64,000 nucleotides of DNA, from contig NZ_JAHHZF010000002.1 of the NCBI RefSeq assembly GCF_018729455.1, forward strand, positions 327,482-391,481, given 5' to 3'. This document shows, one piece after another, positions 43,579-53,081 of this stretch. The number at the start of each line of letters is the position of its first letter. The stretch's first letter is position 1. The stretch is from Prosthecodimorpha staleyi (lineage in GTDB: Bacteria; Pseudomonadota; Alphaproteobacteria; Rhizobiales; Ancalomicrobiaceae). The notes below the pieces were generated by a model, which saw only the letters and a list, made by a program, of their open reading frames with translations, was not told the DNA's origin and made no database searches. A program made the translations under genes and the position numbers.

Positions 43579-44957
43579 ACGACCTGCCCCGCCCCCCCGG
43601 TCGCGGCCCCGAGCGCGAGCGCAAGAACCGCATCCGCGCGGCGCTGAAGCGCATGCCGGCCGTGCTGGACGAGCGCGTCGGCGAGTTCCGCCCGTTCGGC
43701 CTGACCGGCCGGGTACGCAAGGTGGTCGGCACGATCATCCATGCCTCGGTGCCGGAGATCCAGGTCGGCGAGATCGTCGAGCTCTATACCCGCCAGACCG
43801 GCGGCCGGCTAATGGCCGAATGCGTCGGCTTCCTCGACGACCAGGCCCTGCTGTCGCCGATCGGCGAGACCCAGGGCGTGTCGCCCAAGACCGAGGTGCG
43901 CCTGACCGGCCGCGTCCAGTCGGTCGCGGTCGGGCCCGGCCTGATGGGCCGCGTCATCGACGGGCTCGGCAATTTCGTCGACGGGCTCGACCGCCCCTTC
44001 GAACCCGAGACCCACTATCCGGTCTACCAGAACCCGCCGGACCCGATGAAGCGACGGGTGATCGACGAGCCGATCTCGATGGGCGTGCGCGCGATCGACG
44101 CCATGCTGACGGTCGGCGAAGGCCAGCGCCTCGGCATCTTCGCGGCGGCTGGCGGCGGCAAGTCGACGCTCCTCTCCATGCTGGTCAAGGGCGCCGCCGT
44201 CGACGTAACCGTGATGGCGCTGATCGGCGAACGCGGCCGCGAGGTGCGCGAGTTCATCGAGCACGATCTCGGCCCGGAAGGCATGGCCAAGTCGATCATC
44301 GTGGTGGCGACCTCCGACAAGAGTTCGATGGAGCGCGCCAAGGCGGCCTTCATCGCCACAGCGATCGCCGAATATTTCCGCGACAAGAACCAGCGCGTCC
44401 TGTTCCTGATGGACTCGGTGACCCGCTTCGCCCGTGCGCTGCGCGAGATCGGCTTGGCCGCGGGCGAGCCGCCGACCCGGCGCGGCTTCCCGCCGTCGGT
44501 CTTCGCCAACCTGCCCAAGCTGATGGAGCGGGTCGGCATGAACGACAAGGGCTCGATCACCGCCATGTACACGGTGCTGGTCGAGGGCGACGACATGAAC
44601 GAGCCGGTCGCCGACGAGACGCGCTCGATCCTGGATGGCCACATCATCCTGTCGCGCAAGCTCGCTGCCGGCGGCCACTATCCGGCCATCGACGTGCTGA
44701 CCTCGAAGAGCCGCGTGATGGACAAGGTGGTGCCTAAGGAGCACGTGCTGATGGCCCGCAAGGTGCTGTCCTGGCTCGCCACATATGCGGACGTGGAACT
44801 GCTCGTGAAGGTCGGCGAATACAAGAAGGGCAGCGACCCCGATTCCGACATGGCGATCGCCAAGTACAAGCCGATCAACCAATTCCTGCAGCAGCGCACC
44901 GACGAGTTCGACGCCTTCCAGACCACGCTCGACAAGCTGAAGGCTCTGACCCGATGA
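43575..44957 (+). CDS. sctN: T3SS ATPase SctN
   Basis: 460 residues. An F1-beta-like ATPase with Walker [10 protein letters not shown] (190-198), the catalytic region [19 protein letters not shown], Walker [21 protein letters not shown] and the T3SS/flagellar-specific segment [21 protein letters not shown]. It forms the hexamer at the base that releases chaperones and unfolds substrates. It is translationally coupled to sctL and sctO by 4-nt overlaps on both sides. Confidence 0.96.
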   Translation: MNDLPRPPGRGPERERKNRIRAALKRMPAVLDERVGEFRPFGLTGRVRKVVGTIIHASVPEIQVGEIVELYTRQTGGRLMAECVGFLDDQALLSPIGETQGVSPKTEVRLTGRVQSVAVGPGLMGRVIDGLGNFVDGLDRPFEPETHYPVYQNPPDPMKRRVIDEPISMGVRAIDAMLTVGEGQRLGIFAAAGGGKSTLLSMLVKGAAVDVTVMALIGERGREVREFIEHDLGPEGMAKSIIVVATSDKSSMERAKAAFIATAIAEYFRDKNQRVLFLMDSVTRFARALREIGLAAGEPPTRRGFPPSVFANLPKLMERVGMNDKGSITAMYTVLVEGDDMNEPVADETRSILDGHIILSRKLAAGGHYPAIDVLTSKSRVMDKVVPKEHVLMARKVLSWLATYADVELLVKVGEYKKGSDPDSDMAIAKYKPINQFLQQRTDEFDAFQTTLDKLKALTR

Positions 44958-45433
44958 TCGGCCAGCTCAAGACGCTCCTGCGCGTCAAGCAGCTCAAGGA
45001 GGACCAGGCGCTGCGCACGATGCAGAAGAAGCGCCAGGACCTGCGCGACGCGCAGACCGCCGTCGACGAGCGCCGCGGCGTGATGGAGGAAAGCCGGCGC
45101 ACCCTGCGCGCCCGCGAAGACGCCATCTATCAGGAGATCATCGGCACCCGCACCAATGTCGACGGCATCGAGGAGACCAAAGGCAAGGTTCTGCGGCTCG
45201 AGGCCGACCACCAGATCCTGGTCGACGACGTCGAGCGCGCCCGCCACGTCATGCTGCGGATCGAGAAGGAATTGCAGGAAGCGACCTACATCTACAACAA
45301 ATGCGTCAAGGACCGTGACAAGTACCAGATCCTGACGACCGAGGTCGGCGCAACCATCGCGGCGGAACTGGGACTGGCCGAGGAGAACGAGATCGAGGAT
45401 CTGTTCTCCCGCAAGAGGGAGCAACCGGCATGA
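44954..45433 (+). CDS. sctO: T3SS central stalk protein SctO
   Basis: 159 residues, almost wholly a two-helix antiparallel coiled coil: [20 protein letters not shown] at the start and [20 protein letters not shown] in the second helix. Length and position directly after sctN match YscO/FliJ, the stalk that connects the ATPase hexamer to SctV. It overlaps both neighbouring genes by 4 nt. Confidence 0.88.
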   Translation: MIGQLKTLLRVKQLKEDQALRTMQKKRQDLRDAQTAVDERRGVMEESRRTLRAREDAIYQEIIGTRTNVDGIEETKGKVLRLEADHQILVDDVERARHVMLRIEKELQEATYIYNKCVKDRDKYQILTTEVGATIAAELGLAEENEIEDLFSRKREQPA

Positions 45434-46179
45434 GCGAGATCGCCAATTCCGGACGGGGTCCCTTCGACCAGGCCCGCGAAGGCCTGCAGCAGGGTCTCGA
45501 CTCCCGCACCCGCGCCGGCGCGGACGCCAATGCGCGCATGAACACGGGCGGCGATCGCCGCCTGTCGGACCGCCTCGCCATGGCCGATCGCGCCAAGGCC
45601 TTCGGCGCCCGCATGGCCGCAACCCGGCGGCCCGGCGATGCGGAGGCCGAGACGCGCGATCCGGCGCAGAAGACCGACGACGCCGCGCGCGTGCTGGCGA
45701 CGGCACAATGGTCCGGCGGCCTGGCCGGTCCGCCGCCCGATCCGCTGGCGCAGGCGATGCCCGAATTCCAGTCCCAGGCCGGTCGCCGCGCCGCCGAGGC
45801 CGGCGCCATGGCGGAGACCGTGTCGGCACGCATCGAATCGGCGCTCGCCGCCGATCTGGGGCGCCGGCCGGGCGATCCGATCGCGCTGCGGCTGCAGATG
45901 GCCGATGCCGGCTGGGCCGCCGTGGCGCCGGCGGGCCTGCGCGAACTGCAGGTATCGATCACGCCGTCGAGCCTCGACATCCTGCTCGTCCGCGCCGGCC
46001 ACGAGATCGACCTCGCCCCGGCCGCGGCCGAACTGGCCGCCGCGCTGGCCCGCCGCTTCGAGGGCCGCCGGGTGACCATCCGAGAAAGCGTCGTCGCCGA
46101 CCGGGACGACGCCGTGGCGGACGGCAGCGGCCTCTCCGCCTTCTCGAGCCTTTTCGCCGGCGGGAGCGCGCGCGCATGA
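45430..46179 (+). CDS. sctP: T3SS needle-length ruler SctP
   Basis: 249 residues, at the short end for the family. The N-terminal ~115 residues are hydrophilic, Ala/Arg/Asp-rich and probably extended (the ruler). The C-terminal globular part (about 130-235) contains PIALRLQMADAGWAAVAPAG and LRELQVSITPSSLDILLVRA, consistent with the substrate-switch (T3S4) domain. Position between sctO and sctQ supports the call strongly, since SctP sequences are poorly conserved. Confidence 0.82.
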   Translation: MSEIANSGRGPFDQAREGLQQGLDSRTRAGADANARMNTGGDRRLSDRLAMADRAKAFGARMAATRRPGDAEAETRDPAQKTDDAARVLATAQWSGGLAGPPPDPLAQAMPEFQSQAGRRAAEAGAMAETVSARIESALAADLGRRPGDPIALRLQMADAGWAAVAPAGLRELQVSITPSSLDILLVRAGHEIDLAPAAAELAAALARRFEGRRVTIRESVVADRDDAVADGSGLSAFSSLFAGGSARA

Positions 46180-47210
46180 CCCAGGCCTTCCTGCCACCCG
46201 AACTCGGCATGAAGCTCGACGAGGCCAAGCTCTGGACCGCCATCCTGAGCTATGCCGGCGAGCCGATCCGCCTCGGCACGGCCAATGCGGCGCTGACCTT
46301 CGAACTGGCCGAACGCCCGGCACCGGCCGGCGCGGCGCTGATCGTCGAGGGGGCCGAAGGCGCCAAGGCGCTGATCTCGCTGACCAGCTTCCCGTTCAAG
46401 GCGCTGTTCAATTCCGACCTGCAGCCGGCCGAACTGTTCGACCTGCCCGACGGGCTGCGCGGCGCCATCCTCGAAGGCATCGTGGCGATGATCGCCGGCG
46501 CCCTGCCGGCGCATCGCGCCGGAGCCCTGCGGCTGGCCGGGACCGGATCCGTCGGCGGCCTGTCCGACCGACCGGAGATGAAGCGGCTGCGCTGGTTCGC
46601 CGTCAGCCTGCGCGGCCTCGCGCCCGAGCCGATCACCTTCGATTTCGGGGTCGATCCGGTCGTTCTGGGCCGCGCCCTTGGTTCCGGCACCTTCGCAGCG
46701 CGTCCGGTCTGGTCCGATCTGAAGACGCGACTGACAGCCGAGGTCTCGCTGGCTCTCGGCGCCATCGACCTGCCGGTCGCCGAGGCCCGGGCCCTGCGTC
46801 CCGGCGATTTCGTCGTGCTGGCCGAATCCGTCGGCCGCACCGCCGTCCTGCATGCCGGCGATCTGGCCATCGACCTCAAGGCCGAGAACGGCCGCTGGAC
46901 GGTGACCGCTCGTCGCACCGAGCGCCGCTGGCGCGCCGAAACCCGTTCCGGAGCCTCGCGCATGTCCGACAACCCCTCCGCCGGCGGATTGACCGTCGCG
47001 CTCGATTTCGACCTCGGCCGCACCACGGTTCCGATCGCCGATCTGGAATCCTGGCAGCCCGGCGCCATCGTCGCCCTCGATCTGCCGGCCCCCAAGGAGG
47101 GGCTGGAGATCACCGTCCGGGCCAACGGCGAGGTGATCGGCACGGGCGATCTGGTCCGTCTCGACGACCGCGTCGCCGTTCGCCTGACCCGGCTCAATCT
47201 CTCCCGATAG
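46176..47210 (+). CDS. sctQ: T3SS cytoplasmic C-ring/pod protein SctQ
   Basis: 344 residues from the ATG at 46176, overlapping sctP in ATGA. The C-terminal ~75 residues are a SpoA (FliN-like) domain: LTVALDFDLGRTTVPIADLE, GAIVALDLPAPKEGLEITV and VIGTGDLVRLDDRVAVRLTRL. A degenerate first SpoA-like region lies around residues 190-260. It forms the pods of the sorting platform with SctK and SctL. An internal ATG with a good ribosome site at 46962 may also give a short C-terminal product. Confidence 0.9.
   Translation: MTQAFLPPELGMKLDEAKLWTAILSYAGEPIRLGTANAALTFELAERPAPAGAALIVEGAEGAKALISLTSFPFKALFNSDLQPAELFDLPDGLRGAILEGIVAMIAGALPAHRAGALRLAGTGSVGGLSDRPEMKRLRWFAVSLRGLAPEPITFDFGVDPVVLGRALGSGTFAARPVWSDLKTRLTAEVSLALGAIDLPVAEARALRPGDFVVLAESVGRTAVLHAGDLAIDLKAENGRWTVTARRTERRWRAETRSGASRMSDNPSAGGLTVALDFDLGRTTVPIADLESWQPGAIVALDLPAPKEGLEITVRANGEVIGTGDLVRLDDRVAVRLTRLNLSR
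46962..47210 (+). CDS. Possible internal translation product SctQ-C
   Basis: An in-frame ATG at 46962 (codon 263 of sctQ; MSDNPSAGG) has GGAG at 46950-46953, 8 nt upstream. It would give 82 residues comprising just the last SpoA domain. Yersinia YscQ and several relatives are known to make such a short form by internal initiation, and it is needed for pod assembly. Here it is a prediction from the start site only. Confidence 0.5.
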   Translation: MSDNPSAGGLTVALDFDLGRTTVPIADLESWQPGAIVALDLPAPKEGLEITVRANGEVIGTGDLVRLDDRVAVRLTRLNLSR

Positions 47211-47303
47211 GCCGGACCGGCCGCGCATCCGACACCCCTTTAAGCGCCGTGCGGTCCCTCGGACGGCACTCCGCTCCCGAGACCACCCGCGACGAGGCCG
47301 TTC

Positions 47304-47945
47304 GTGACGGATCCGCTGAATCTGATCATCGTGCTGGCGCTGGCCGCGCTGGTGCCTTTCCTGGCCGTGGTGGCGACCGCGTTCATCAAGCTTTCGGTCG
47401 TGTTCCTGCTCGTGCGCAACGCGCTCGGCGTGCAGTCGATCCCGCCCAACATGGCGATGAATGCGCTGGCGATTATCCTGGCCGGCTATATCATGACGCC
47501 GGTCATCGTCGAGACCTACGACATCCTTTCGGCCGGCCAGTATTCGGTCAATTCGGCCGAAGGCATGCGCCGCGCCTACGAAGACGGCAAGGGTCCGCTG
47601 GTCGGCTTCCTCAAGAAGCATGCGGCCGAGCGCGAGAAGCTGTTCTTCATGGAGGCGGCCAAGTCGCTCTGGCCGCAGAAGCTGGTCGACCGGATCGATC
47701 AGGATTCGCTGGTTATCGTGCTGCCGGCCTTCACGGTCAGCCAGTTGCGCGAAGCCTTCGAAATCGGCTTTCTGCTCTACCTACCCTTCATCGCCATCGA
47801 CCTGATCGTCTCCAACATCCTGCTCGCCATGGGCATGATGATGGTGTCGCCGCTGACCATCTCGCTGCCCTTCAAGCTGTTCCTGTTTGTGATGGTGGAC
47901 GGCTGGTCGCGGCTGATCCTCGGCCTCGTGAAGACCTACATCTGA
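47304..47945 (+). CDS. sctR: T3SS export apparatus protein SctR
   Basis: 213 residues from a GTG. The FliP/SctR family is clear from the N-terminal ATAFIKLSVVFLLVRNALGV, QSIPPNMAMNALAIILAGYI and the C-terminal LPFIAIDLIVSNILLAMGMM and SPLTISLPFKLFLFVMVDGW. Four membrane segments enclose a periplasmic/central domain. Five SctR copies form the core of the export gate with SctS and SctT. A 93-nt gap separates it from sctQ. Confidence 0.95.
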   Translation: MTDPLNLIIVLALAALVPFLAVVATAFIKLSVVFLLVRNALGVQSIPPNMAMNALAIILAGYIMTPVIVETYDILSAGQYSVNSAEGMRRAYEDGKGPLVGFLKKHAAEREKLFFMEAAKSLWPQKLVDRIDQDSLVIVLPAFTVSQLREAFEIGFLLYLPFIAIDLIVSNILLAMGMMMVSPLTISLPFKLFLFVMVDGWSRLILGLVKTYI

Positions 47946-47955
47946 GGGACGGACC

Positions 47956-48222
47956 ATGACCCCTGCCACGGCCCTGCATGAAGTCACCGAGGCCATGATG
48001 CTGGTCATGCTCCTCTCGATGCCGCCGATCGCGGTCGCCTCCTTCGTCGGCATCCTGGTCAGCCTGATCCAGGCCCTCACCCAGATCCAGGAACAGACCC
48101 TCTCCTTCGCCATCAAGCTGATCGCGGTCGCAATCACCATTGCGGGCATGTCCGGTTTTCTTGGCGCCGAGATCCTGAACTTCACGCTGAAGCTCTTCAA
48201 CGACTTCCCGAACCTGACCTGA
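47956..48222 (+). CDS. sctS: T3SS export apparatus protein SctS
   Basis: 88 residues with two membrane hairpin helices: MMLVMLLSMPPIAVASFVGI and FAIKLIAVAITIAGMSGFLG, joined by the conserved loop SLIQALTQIQEQTLSF. This is the standard FliQ/SctS protein. It starts 10 nt after sctR and ends 7 nt before sctT. Confidence 0.95.
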   Translation: MTPATALHEVTEAMMLVMLLSMPPIAVASFVGILVSLIQALTQIQEQTLSFAIKLIAVAITIAGMSGFLGAEILNFTLKLFNDFPNLT

Positions 48223-48229
48223 CGCCCCG

Positions 48230-49078
48230 ATGGATGTGCTCCGCTCGCTCTGGTCGATCTACGATCAGGAGATCATCGCGCTCCTGCTGACCTGGCCGCG
48301 CATCCACGGCTTCCTGGCGACGTCGCAGATCTTCACCGCCACCTCGGTGCCGCGCCTGTCGCGCACCGCGACCGTCTTCGTGCTTGCCCTGCCGGTCCTG
48401 CCGGTGAATTTCGACTACGCGCTGACCATCGAGCGAACACCGCCGGTCTTTGCGATGCATTTTGCCAAGGAATACGTCATCGGCTTCCTGCTCGGCTATC
48501 TGGTCGGCTGGATCTTCTGGGTGGTCCAGTCGGCCGGCGCCTTCATCGACAACCAGCGCGGCGCCGCCATCGCCTCCAGCGTGGACCCGCTGCACGGGCA
48601 CGAGACCAGCCCGATCGGTAACATGTTCAGCCAGGTCTTCCTGACCTATCTATTCATCACCGGAGCCGTGCTGCCGATCTTCGGACTGCTCTATGCCTCC
48701 TACGGCGCCTGGCCGGCCGACCGCGCGGTCCCGCTGATCTCCGACCAGTTCCCGAAGATGCTGCTGCTGATGTTCGATCACGCCTTCCGGCTGATGTTCG
48801 TGCTGGCGGCGCCGATCATCGCGATCATGTTCATGGCCGAATTCGCGCTCGCCATGGTCAGTCGCTTCGCACCGCAGATCCAGGTCTTCATCCTGGCCAT
48901 GCCGATCAAGAGTGCCCTGGCGATCTTCGTCCTGATCTTCTACTTCAGCATCTTGATGCCTTATTCGGCCAAGCAGATGCTGACCATTCCGGGAATGGCC
49001 GATACGTTCTACAATATGCTGAAGGTTGGCGAGAAGATCCGCCAGCTGCAGCCTCCGGGAGGCACGGTACGGCCATGA
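48230..49078 (+). CDS. sctT: T3SS export apparatus protein SctT
   Basis: 282 residues, a FliR/SctT membrane protein: SRTATVFVLALPVLPVNFDY, then FAKEYVIGFLLGYLVGWIFW, VQSAGAFIDNQRGAAIAS and the C-terminal FILAMPIKSALAIFVLIFYF. It is the single-copy subunit that seals the export gate. Its end overlaps sctU by 4 nt. Confidence 0.95.
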   Translation: MDVLRSLWSIYDQEIIALLLTWPRIHGFLATSQIFTATSVPRLSRTATVFVLALPVLPVNFDYALTIERTPPVFAMHFAKEYVIGFLLGYLVGWIFWVVQSAGAFIDNQRGAAIASSVDPLHGHETSPIGNMFSQVFLTYLFITGAVLPIFGLLYASYGAWPADRAVPLISDQFPKMLLLMFDHAFRLMFVLAAPIIAIMFMAEFALAMVSRFAPQIQVFILAMPIKSALAIFVLIFYFSILMPYSAKQMLTIPGMADTFYNMLKVGEKIRQLQPPGGTVRP

Positions 49079-50208
49079 GCGAAGGCGGCGAAAAAACCGA
49101 ACTGCCGACACCCAAAAAGGTGCGCGACGCGCGCGCCAAGGGTCAGGTCGCCCGCAGCCAGGAGGTGGTCACGACCATCTCGCTGCTGTCGGTGATCGCC
49201 TATCTGTGGGCGACCTCGCAGTCAACCAACATGCGCCTGATCGCCTTGATGAACGACATCGCGCAGCTGTCCACGGGCGACTTCCGCACCAACGCCTATA
49301 ACGGCATTTCGATCGCCTTCTCGGAAAGCGTCGGCATCATGATGCCGGTGCTCGGCGTCGCCATCTTCTCCGCAATCGCAGCCAACTACATGCAGTTCGG
49401 CAGCATCTTCGCGCTCGAGAACCTGACGCCCAAGCTGGACAAGATCAGTCCCGCCCAGGGATTCAAGAAAATCTTCTCGATGAAGAACCTGATCGAGAAC
49501 CTGAAGTCGGTCGCCAAGATCATCTTCCTCTCGATCCTGCTCTATTTCGTCGTGCGCGATTCGATCGGCGCCTACCTGACCGCCCTGCCCTGCGGCCTGA
49601 CCTGCCTCGCTTCCGTCGCCAGTCTCTACATGGGCAAACTGTTGGCCTACACGGCCTTCGCCCTGATCGTGGTCGCCCTGATCGACTTCGCCTATCAGCG
49701 CCACACCTATACAAAAAGCCTGATGATGTCGAAGGACGAGGTGAAGCGCGAATACAAGGAAAGCGAAGGCGATCCCCACATCAAGGGCCACCGCAAGCAG
49801 CTCGCCATGGAACTGATCATGGGCGACGGCGGCCACCAGGCGCGCAAGTCGAGCGCCGTCGTGATCAACCCGACCCATTTCGCGGTCTGCATCGCCTATC
49901 GGCCGGACGACCTGCCGCTGCCGATGATCGTCGCCAAGGGCCGCAACCTGCAGGCCCACTATCTGCGCACCGAGGCCGAGCAGGCCGGCGTGCCGATCTT
50001 CCGCAACGTGCCGCTGGCGCGCGCGCTGTTTGCCGATTGCGATCCGGGCGAGTTCGTGCCGGACGAACTGTTCGACGCCATCGCCGAGGTGCTGGCCTGG
50101 GTCGAGCGCAACAAGGAGACGCTCTACAAGGGGCCTTTGCCCCACGGCGTCATCGACATGGAAGCCGGCGACCACCGCGTCACCGAAGGCGTCGCACACC
50201 GGATGTGA
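49075..50208 (+). CDS. sctU: T3SS autoprotease / substrate-switch protein SctU
   Basis: 377 residues. The FlhB/SctU start SEGGEKTELPTPKKVRDARA is followed by four membrane helices and a cytoplasmic domain with the self-cleaving NPTH motif at 265-268 (AVVINPTHFAVCIAY). The motif is intact, so autocleavage between Asn and Pro is expected. It is the last gene of the sctI-sctU operon and is convergent with sctD. Confidence 0.96.
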   Translation: MSEGGEKTELPTPKKVRDARAKGQVARSQEVVTTISLLSVIAYLWATSQSTNMRLIALMNDIAQLSTGDFRTNAYNGISIAFSESVGIMMPVLGVAIFSAIAANYMQFGSIFALENLTPKLDKISPAQGFKKIFSMKNLIENLKSVAKIIFLSILLYFVVRDSIGAYLTALPCGLTCLASVASLYMGKLLAYTAFALIVVALIDFAYQRHTYTKSLMMSKDEVKREYKESEGDPHIKGHRKQLAMELIMGDGGHQARKSSAVVINPTHFAVCIAYRPDDLPLPMIVAKGRNLQAHYLRTEAEQAGVPIFRNVPLARALFADCDPGEFVPDELFDAIAEVLAWVERNKETLYKGPLPHGVIDMEAGDHRVTEGVAHRM

Positions 50209-50334
50209 CGCCGGTCACGGTTCCGATGGGGACCGAAGCGCCGGCGGACCGGCCCGGCGGCGCGGCGCGCCTCATCGGGAGGCGGTCGCGGCGTGAACCG
50301 CCGGGGACGCGTCCTCGACGGTCGGAACCGGCGC

Positions 50335-52605
50335 TCAGAACCGGCTCGAAGCGACCCAGTTGATGGCCGGATCGAACACCACCACGGCATTGCCGTCCTT
50401 GATCTGGACCAGCGCACCGAGTTCCGAGACCGAGGCGATGCGGGAGGCCGTGTCGAGCGAGGTGCCCTCCGGCAGTTTGCGCCCGTCGCGGGTCTGCACG
50501 TAGCGCTCCGGCCCGATGCTGACACCGGTGATGTCGAGCGGGAAGGCCGCCAGATCGCGCACCACGAAGCGCACGAATTCCGGATTGCGCCGGACCTCGT
50601 CCATGTAGAGCGAATTGTCGATCACCGAGGCCGGCTTGTCGCCCGCCGTCTTGCCGGCAACCGGCTTCGCGCTTGCCGCGCCGTTGCCCGAGGCGCCGTT
50701 TCCGGACGCCCCATTGCCCGACGGGCCATTGCCGGACGCGCCGCTGCCGCCGTTCGACGCCGGTGCAGCGGTGGTCGCCGCCGCCGGCGCCTTGCCGAAC
50801 GCCGCACAGGCCGCGACACCGCGCGGATTCATCGCGGTATCGATCAGCACGCGCTGTTCGGCCTGATCGAAGCTCGCCAGCGACAGATCGGTCGAGACGC
50901 TGAGGAGATCGAGCCAAAACAGCGAAGCCGTCAGGCTCGCGGTGGTCACGCGCGCTCCCGGCCAGCAGAGCTGCTCCGGCCCGGCCCGCTGCTCGCGTAG
51001 GGCCGCCAGATAGACGGCGGAGACCCGGCCGCCTTCGGTCGGCGCCGTGGTGCCGCCCGGGCCGGCCCAGCCGACCTTGGACAGCGCATTGAGCGCCGCG
51101 GCGAGCGTGCCGGGGCTGAAGCCATTGCGTTCCGGCAAGGTGCCGCCTTCGCGCCAACGCTCGATCAGCGTGCGCGCCTGATCGCGCAGGCGTGCGCCGT
51201 CGAGGGCCGCCGCCGCGGTAATCGCCTCCGGAACCGGCGCCGTCCCGCCGCCCAGGCTGCCGAGGCCGCCGGCCCCGCCGACGCGCGGACCGGTGCCGGG
51301 CCGGCCGTCGCCAGGCCGACCGGGTCCACCGGCCTGACCGCCGGGGCGCGCCAGTCCGCCATTGCCGTAGAGCGTGTTGAAATCGTAGCGGCCGGACTTG
51401 ATCTGCTCCGGATCGATCAGCAGTTCACCCTCACCGGCCTTGCCGCCGATCACGAACGGCACCACCGGACCGCGTTCGCCGTTCTCGGCCTGCACCTGGA
51501 CCAGCGAGCGCAGGCCGATATCCTTGGCGAAGCGCGCCGAATAGGACTGCATGAAGGCCAGCCAGGCGTCGAGCCGGGTGGTCGGAACGATGCCGCTCGC
51601 CTCGATCAGATCCTTGTCGAGACGGAACAACACGAACGGATCGATCTGGTTCTGGCGTCCGAGCCGCTCCACGTCGCGTAGCAGAATCCGCGCCGTGCGG
51701 ATGCGGTTGTCGAGGGCGCGAATGCCGAGCACGTTGTCGCGCAGCAGCGCCACGAACTTGTCCGCCGTCTCGGCGTCGAGCACCACGCCCTCGATGGCGA
51801 CCTCGCCGTTGCCGGTGACCGAACTGGTCAGCGCAAGCTGGCGCGACTTGATCAGATTGTCGATCTCGTTGCGCAGCGAGGCGAGCACCCAGATGCGCGG
51901 ATAGGCCGCAACGTTGGTCTTCTCGATGGCGTTGGCCAGGGCCCGGCGTTCGACCTGGGTCTCGACATAGCCGTTGACGTAGATGGTGCCGTCGACTTCC
52001 CGCCGGATTTCGATCGGGCGGCCGAAGGGGAATTGATTCAGCGCATCGCGCAGAATCTCGACATCCGAGCGCTGGTCGACCGCCACCTGCTTGCCGACCT
52101 TGCCGTAGTGCTCCCAGACATACCAACCGCCGAAACCGAGGGCCGCGATGACCGCGACCCACGGCAGGGCCGAGCGGCCGCCGCCCTCGTTGCGCGGCCG
52201 CGCCTGGCCGGCCGCCTTGGCGCGGGCGAGCGGGTCCATGCCCTTTTCGGAATCATCCTCGGCGATCGTCGACCACTTGGCCGTCGGCGGCCCGAGCGCG
52301 AATCGGGTCGTGCCGGCGGTGATCACGTCGAGCGGCTCGACCTCCTGCCAGTCCTGGTTCCCGGCCGCGACGATCAGGCCGTTGGCGGTCCGGAACGAGC
52401 CGGCGCCACCGGCGATCTGGATCTTGCCGACCGCGACGCGAAGCTTCAGGTGCCCCGGTCTGAGACTGACATCGACCAGCTGGATATCGTCGTCCGGACC
52501 GGATCCGAGCGCATAATCCCCCGGCGTCAGCGATACCTCGGCGCCGGATTGCTGCCCGTTAAGGATCTTGAGGATCGTCCGTTCCGACTCCGTACCGTCC
52601 GCCAT
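50335..52605 (-). CDS. sctD: T3SS inner-membrane ring protein SctD, greatly extended
   Basis: 756 residues from the ATG at 52605 (an in-frame TTG lies at 52623); typical SctD is ~400. The N-terminal FHA-like cytoplasmic domain (about 10-105) contains SLTPGDYALGSGPDDDIQLV. One membrane helix follows (LPWVAVIAALGFGGWYVW, about 147-164), then periplasmic ring-building domains with DGTIYVNGYVETQVERRALA and VAIEGVVLDAETADKFVALL. Beyond the usual end come a Gly-rich linker, an extra domain with cysteines (EQLCWPGARV, VAACAAFG), a GNGASGNGASGNG repeat and a final ~110-residue domain (FVVRDLAAFPLDITGVSIGP). It is transcribed alone, opposite to the main operon. Confidence 0.88.
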   Translation of the reverse strand: MADGTESERTILKILNGQQSGAEVSLTPGDYALGSGPDDDIQLVDVSLRPGHLKLRVAVGKIQIAGGAGSFRTANGLIVAAGNQDWQEVEPLDVITAGTTRFALGPPTAKWSTIAEDDSEKGMDPLARAKAAGQARPRNEGGGRSALPWVAVIAALGFGGWYVWEHYGKVGKQVAVDQRSDVEILRDALNQFPFGRPIEIRREVDGTIYVNGYVETQVERRALANAIEKTNVAAYPRIWVLASLRNEIDNLIKSRQLALTSSVTGNGEVAIEGVVLDAETADKFVALLRDNVLGIRALDNRIRTARILLRDVERLGRQNQIDPFVLFRLDKDLIEASGIVPTTRLDAWLAFMQSYSARFAKDIGLRSLVQVQAENGERGPVVPFVIGGKAGEGELLIDPEQIKSGRYDFNTLYGNGGLARPGGQAGGPGRPGDGRPGTGPRVGGAGGLGSLGGGTAPVPEAITAAAALDGARLRDQARTLIERWREGGTLPERNGFSPGTLAAALNALSKVGWAGPGGTTAPTEGGRVSAVYLAALREQRAGPEQLCWPGARVTTASLTASLFWLDLLSVSTDLSLASFDQAEQRVLIDTAMNPRGVAACAAFGKAPAAATTAAPASNGGSGASGNGPSGNGASGNGASGNGAASAKPVAGKTAGDKPASVIDNSLYMDEVRRNPEFVRFVVRDLAAFPLDITGVSIGPERYVQTRDGRKLPEGTSLDTASRIASVSELGALVQIKDGNAVVVFDPAINWVASSRF

Positions 52606-53081
52606 GACGCTCCGCCGTGCCAATCCGCCGCGCCGTCGCCGCCCCGCCGGGGCGGCGCTCAGGTCACAAAGTCGCCGTCCCGATCGGTTGGCTGCGCAGC
52701 GCGGGCGAGACTACAGCCCCGGCCCCGCGCCGCAAAGGGCGACCGGTCCAATTGTACGCAACACTTATCGGCATTTCCAATGACAGATGTGCCGTTCGGC
52801 ACAATCGTCCGACCGGGATCGGCTAACGTCCGATCCGTCAGCCCCCGCGCTGACCGACCGGGTCATCCCACGCGGTGACGCCGGACCGAAACGCCGGGCG
52901 TTGCCGGCACCCCGCTCCGTTGCCCATCGGTATCACCCGAACGGCTTTGTGCTGCATGAGATTGCGCTGATGCATGCAAGCGTCGTATACAATGCCGAGA
53001 CCGCTCCGGGAGGCTGCAGCCGCCCGGGGTGGCTATGCGACGTGAGGGGGCAGGTCGCCGACGGGCCGCCGGAGGGCATGG
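52606..53081. promoter_or_regulatory. Divergent control region sctD / Crp-family regulator
   Basis: A 476-bp gap. It contains a perfect 7-bp-arm palindrome at 52788-52803 (separate entry), a locally AT-richer stretch with CAATTGTACGCAACACTTATC upstream of it at about 52750-52768, and GCCGGAGGG just ahead of the regulator start. No additional gene is supported. Confidence 0.55.
52788..52803. promoter_or_regulatory. CRP-like palindrome between sctD and regulator gene
   Basis: TGTGCCGTTCGGCACA: a perfect 7-bp inverted repeat (TGTGCCG/CGGCACA) in the TGTG-N8-CACA frame. It lies 183 nt upstream of sctD and 278 nt upstream of the Crp-type gene, so it could control either, including autoregulation. 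Confidence 0.6.

Noticed and set aside
50204..50219. TGTGACGCCGGTCACG, another CRP-like palindrome
   Set aside because: It overlaps the stop codon of sctU, lies between convergent genes and precedes no start codon, so it is unlikely to regulate anything. It may be chance or part of a hairpin.
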